64,000 nucleotides of DNA from Porphyridium purpureum. Its lineage: Eukaryota; Rhodophyta; Bangiophyceae; Porphyridiales; Porphyridiaceae. The position numbers and the translations under genes were made by a program. Below, piece by piece: positions 62,686 to 64,000 of this stretch. The stretch lies in contig VRMN01000002.1 in assembly GCA_008690995.1 (NCBI GenBank), forward strand, positions 248,001 to 312,000, written 5' to 3'. How positions within the stretch are numbered: the stretch's first letter is position 1; each line of letters begins with the position of its first letter. The notes below the pieces were generated by a model. It was not told where the DNA came from. It did no database searches and saw only the letters and a program-made list of their open reading frames with translations.

Positions 62686-63789
62686 ATGCCTGGTCGCGGC
62701 GAGGTGGACGCAGGTACTAGGCATGGTGATTCGGGCAGGCAGGCAAAGAAGATGCGCGGCGCGGAGCAGCAGCCATGCGGACCGCAAGTAGTGCAGCTCA
62801 ACTCGTTCTTGTGCGCGGGTCAGCTGTTCGCCGGCACGCAGAATATCAACAAGCAGGGCCCGCTGCTCTCTCCGCGCTCGGCCTCGCCAGCGCACTTTTA
62901 CAGCCACATCGAGCGCCATTTCCAGCTCGCGCATTTCCAGTCCCCGCGTTCCGTGCTCGCCGCGGCCGCAGCCCGCCGCGCTGATCCGCGCCGTCTGCCG
63001 CGCAGACTCTCGCCTGAGCTGCTGGACGATATACGTGCGCCTTGGAGCCAGCGATATCCGGGAGGATATCCTGGCTCGTCGGAGGTGATTGGTCATCCGC
63101 GAAACTGGGCCCCGCCACCAAACCCCTGGCGCGCGTCGCGTGCCGGAAGCCGCGGCACCGGGACCGGAACCGGGACCGGCAATGTGGCGCGCGCCATTCT
63201 CGAGAATGCGAACGGCGCAGTAGCCGCAAGAGCAGACGCAGGCGTGTCGGACGAGATGTTCAATGATGGCGACGAAGTAATGACATCGAGCGAATGGGCG
63301 GTGAACGTTCGGATTCTGTCCACTGACTACGCGCGCGGAACGCTGTGCGGAGTCATGGAGGCTGTCAACGTTCCAAAGACGCCGTCCCCAGTGCTCACGT
63401 TCTGGGAAGGTGAGATTATTGATAATCGTAATGCCTTCTTTCACACGGGCCGCTGGGACGCGTCGCGTGAGCATGATCTCCAGCACTGGTCCAAGTTTGA
63501 TGCGTTCGCACCGCTGCGCAGCCGCGTGATGCGCGATGGTGGCGTGAATATCGACCTCAGCGACTCGCGTCACGTGTTCATGCGATGGAAAGAAGAATTC
63601 TTTGTGAACGTCGGCCCGGACTGCGGTCTCACGATTGACGGCTTTTATTATCTGTGTCTGGATCGCGAGACTGGCTTTCTGGAAGGGTACTACCACGACC
63701 CGGGCAGCGCACCCTTCCAACGACTGCAGCTGCAGGCCTCCTCAACCGGTCGCGGCGGGTTCGCGTGGGGTGACTTTGAGTTTCTCTAG
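62686..63789 (+). CDS. GID4: GID4/Vid24-type substrate receptor of the GID/CTLH ubiquitin ligase
   Basis: 367 residues. The beta-barrel that recognises Pro/N-degrons is split by an insertion, as in other GID4 proteins. First strand region: FLCAGQLFAGTQNI near 41-54. Main part from about 204: WAVNVRILSTDYARGTLCGVMEA, TFWEGEIIDNRNAFFHTGRWDAS, DLQHWSKFDAF, then HVFMRWKEEFFVN, TIDGFYYLCLDRETGFLEGYYHDPGSAPFQRLQL. These match the Vid24 family closely. The insertion (55-200) is Ala/Arg/Pro-rich with Gly-Thr dipeptides and looks disordered. The receptor marks gluconeogenic or other proteins for the GID E3. ATG 62686 is the first in frame. Confidence 0.9.
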   Translation: MPGRGEVDAGTRHGDSGRQAKKMRGAEQQPCGPQVVQLNSFLCAGQLFAGTQNINKQGPLLSPRSASPAHFYSHIERHFQLAHFQSPRSVLAAAAARRADPRRLPRRLSPELLDDIRAPWSQRYPGGYPGSSEVIGHPRNWAPPPNPWRASRAGSRGTGTGTGTGNVARAILENANGAVAARADAGVSDEMFNDGDEVMTSSEWAVNVRILSTDYARGTLCGVMEAVNVPKTPSPVLTFWEGEIIDNRNAFFHTGRWDASREHDLQHWSKFDAFAPLRSRVMRDGGVNIDLSDSRHVFMRWKEEFFVNVGPDCGLTIDGFYYLCLDRETGFLEGYYHDPGSAPFQRLQLQASSTGRGGFAWGDFEFL

Positions 63790-63860
63790 GTAAAGTCGAG
63801 ACGAGTAAATGCATGCACAAGGAGGAACGATTCTGCGAGCGAGCAGCATAGCGCCAAGGT

Positions 63861-64000
63861 TTATCGCTTGCGTAATTTTCTATCAGAGTTGCCAGTTGGC
63901 GCGCGAGCTTTCTTCGCTTTCCGCTGAAGACTAAAGTCATGCTCACGCTGCGCCAGCTCCTCCTTTCGAGCTTCTTCACGCTGGCGCTTTCCGCGCTCAA
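63861..64000 (-). CDS. C-terminal end of a Lys/Glu/Arg-rich protein, partial
   Basis: An open minus-strand frame enters from the right edge and ends at the TAA at 63861-63863, giving about 45 residues: ERGKRQREEARKEELAQREH, DFSLQRKAKKARAP, then SDRKLRKR. This charged helical texture is typical of nucleolar or coiled-coil protein ends. It is convergent with GID4, so 3' ends are 71 bp apart. A competing frame on the same strand is less protein-like. The product cannot be named. Confidence 0.5.
   Translation of the reverse strand, partial: ERGKRQREEARKEELAQREHDFSLQRKAKKARAPTGNSDRKLRKR

Noticed and set aside
62419-63720. 433-codon minus-strand frame opposite the GID4 gene
   Set aside because: Shadow of GID4; no domain and low-complexity His/Arg/Ser composition.
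1-64000. Mobile elements, retroelements, viral copies and CRISPR arrays
   Set aside because: No transposase, integrase, reverse transcriptase, capsid-like frame, long terminal repeats or spaced direct repeats were found. The tandem repeats seen are microsatellites, coding minisatellites or the 11-bp array.

Overview
The window is 64 kb of compact, gene-dense nuclear DNA, GC-rich (about 55% by eye). It carries about 37 confidently or moderately supported protein genes on both strands. Almost every gene is one uninterrupted reading frame, and intergenic gaps range from 25 bp to about 1.5 kb. The content is eukaryotic: STT3, TFIIE-alpha, NC2-alpha, RFC, eS10, Hsp90, GID4, a DEAD-box Rrp3/DDX47 protein. 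Many proteins have plastid- or mitochondrion-like presequences (FNT nitrite/formate channel, D-glycerate 3-kinase, DapB, YbeY, fibrillin/PAP). An intron-poor photosynthetic genome of this composition, with a membrane carbohydrate sulfotransferase and a plastid FAS1 protein, fits a unicellular red alga of Porphyridium type. That assignment is inference. I saw no transposon, CRISPR array, retroelement, viral remnant or tRNA/rRNA gene.

Layout. 0-10 kb: FNT channel, Pus3-like pseudouridine synthase, RMND1-like protein, DEAD-box helicase, glycerate kinase. 9.5-20 kb: a DUF1838 plus cytochrome-b5-like (MAPR) protein, eS10, DapB, YbeY and a homocysteine methyltransferase only 25 bp apart, then a GT32 glycosyltransferase and STT3 sharing a 103-bp divergent promoter. 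20-30 kb: a PWI/SRm160-like splicing protein with a His/Lys repeat, a hypothetical gene, a chaperone pair (class B DnaJ and a BAG-domain protein, divergent, each with a heat-shock element and TATA box), TFIIE-alpha and an RFC subunit. 30-41 kb: an MsrB-like protein without its catalytic Cys, a membrane-anchored GIY-YIG protein, NC2-alpha, an RluA-type synthase, an unknown multispanning protein, a coiled-coil protein. 41-51 kb: SSADH, three tandem cold-shock-domain genes with mitochondrial-type presequences, a plastid SRPBCC protein and a DEVH-box helicase. 51-64 kb: sulfotransferase, protein kinase, CTP-dependent lipid kinase-like protein, plastid FAS1 protein, Hsp90, fibrillin, an orphan membrane protein, GID4, and the end of one more gene.

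How the parts connect. Hsp90, DnaJB and BAG form a chaperone set that all carry HSE-plus-TATA promoters. Intergenic DNA repeatedly carries short words: GTACAGT mostly on the sense strand upstream of starts, CACTGAACA (nine 11-bp units between DnaJ and BAG), AACCGGTT-like and AACCCTA words. These look like a shared promoter or leader vocabulary and are the most interesting non-genic signal here. Small candidate genes hide in several gaps; the best is on the minus strand at 41110-41470.
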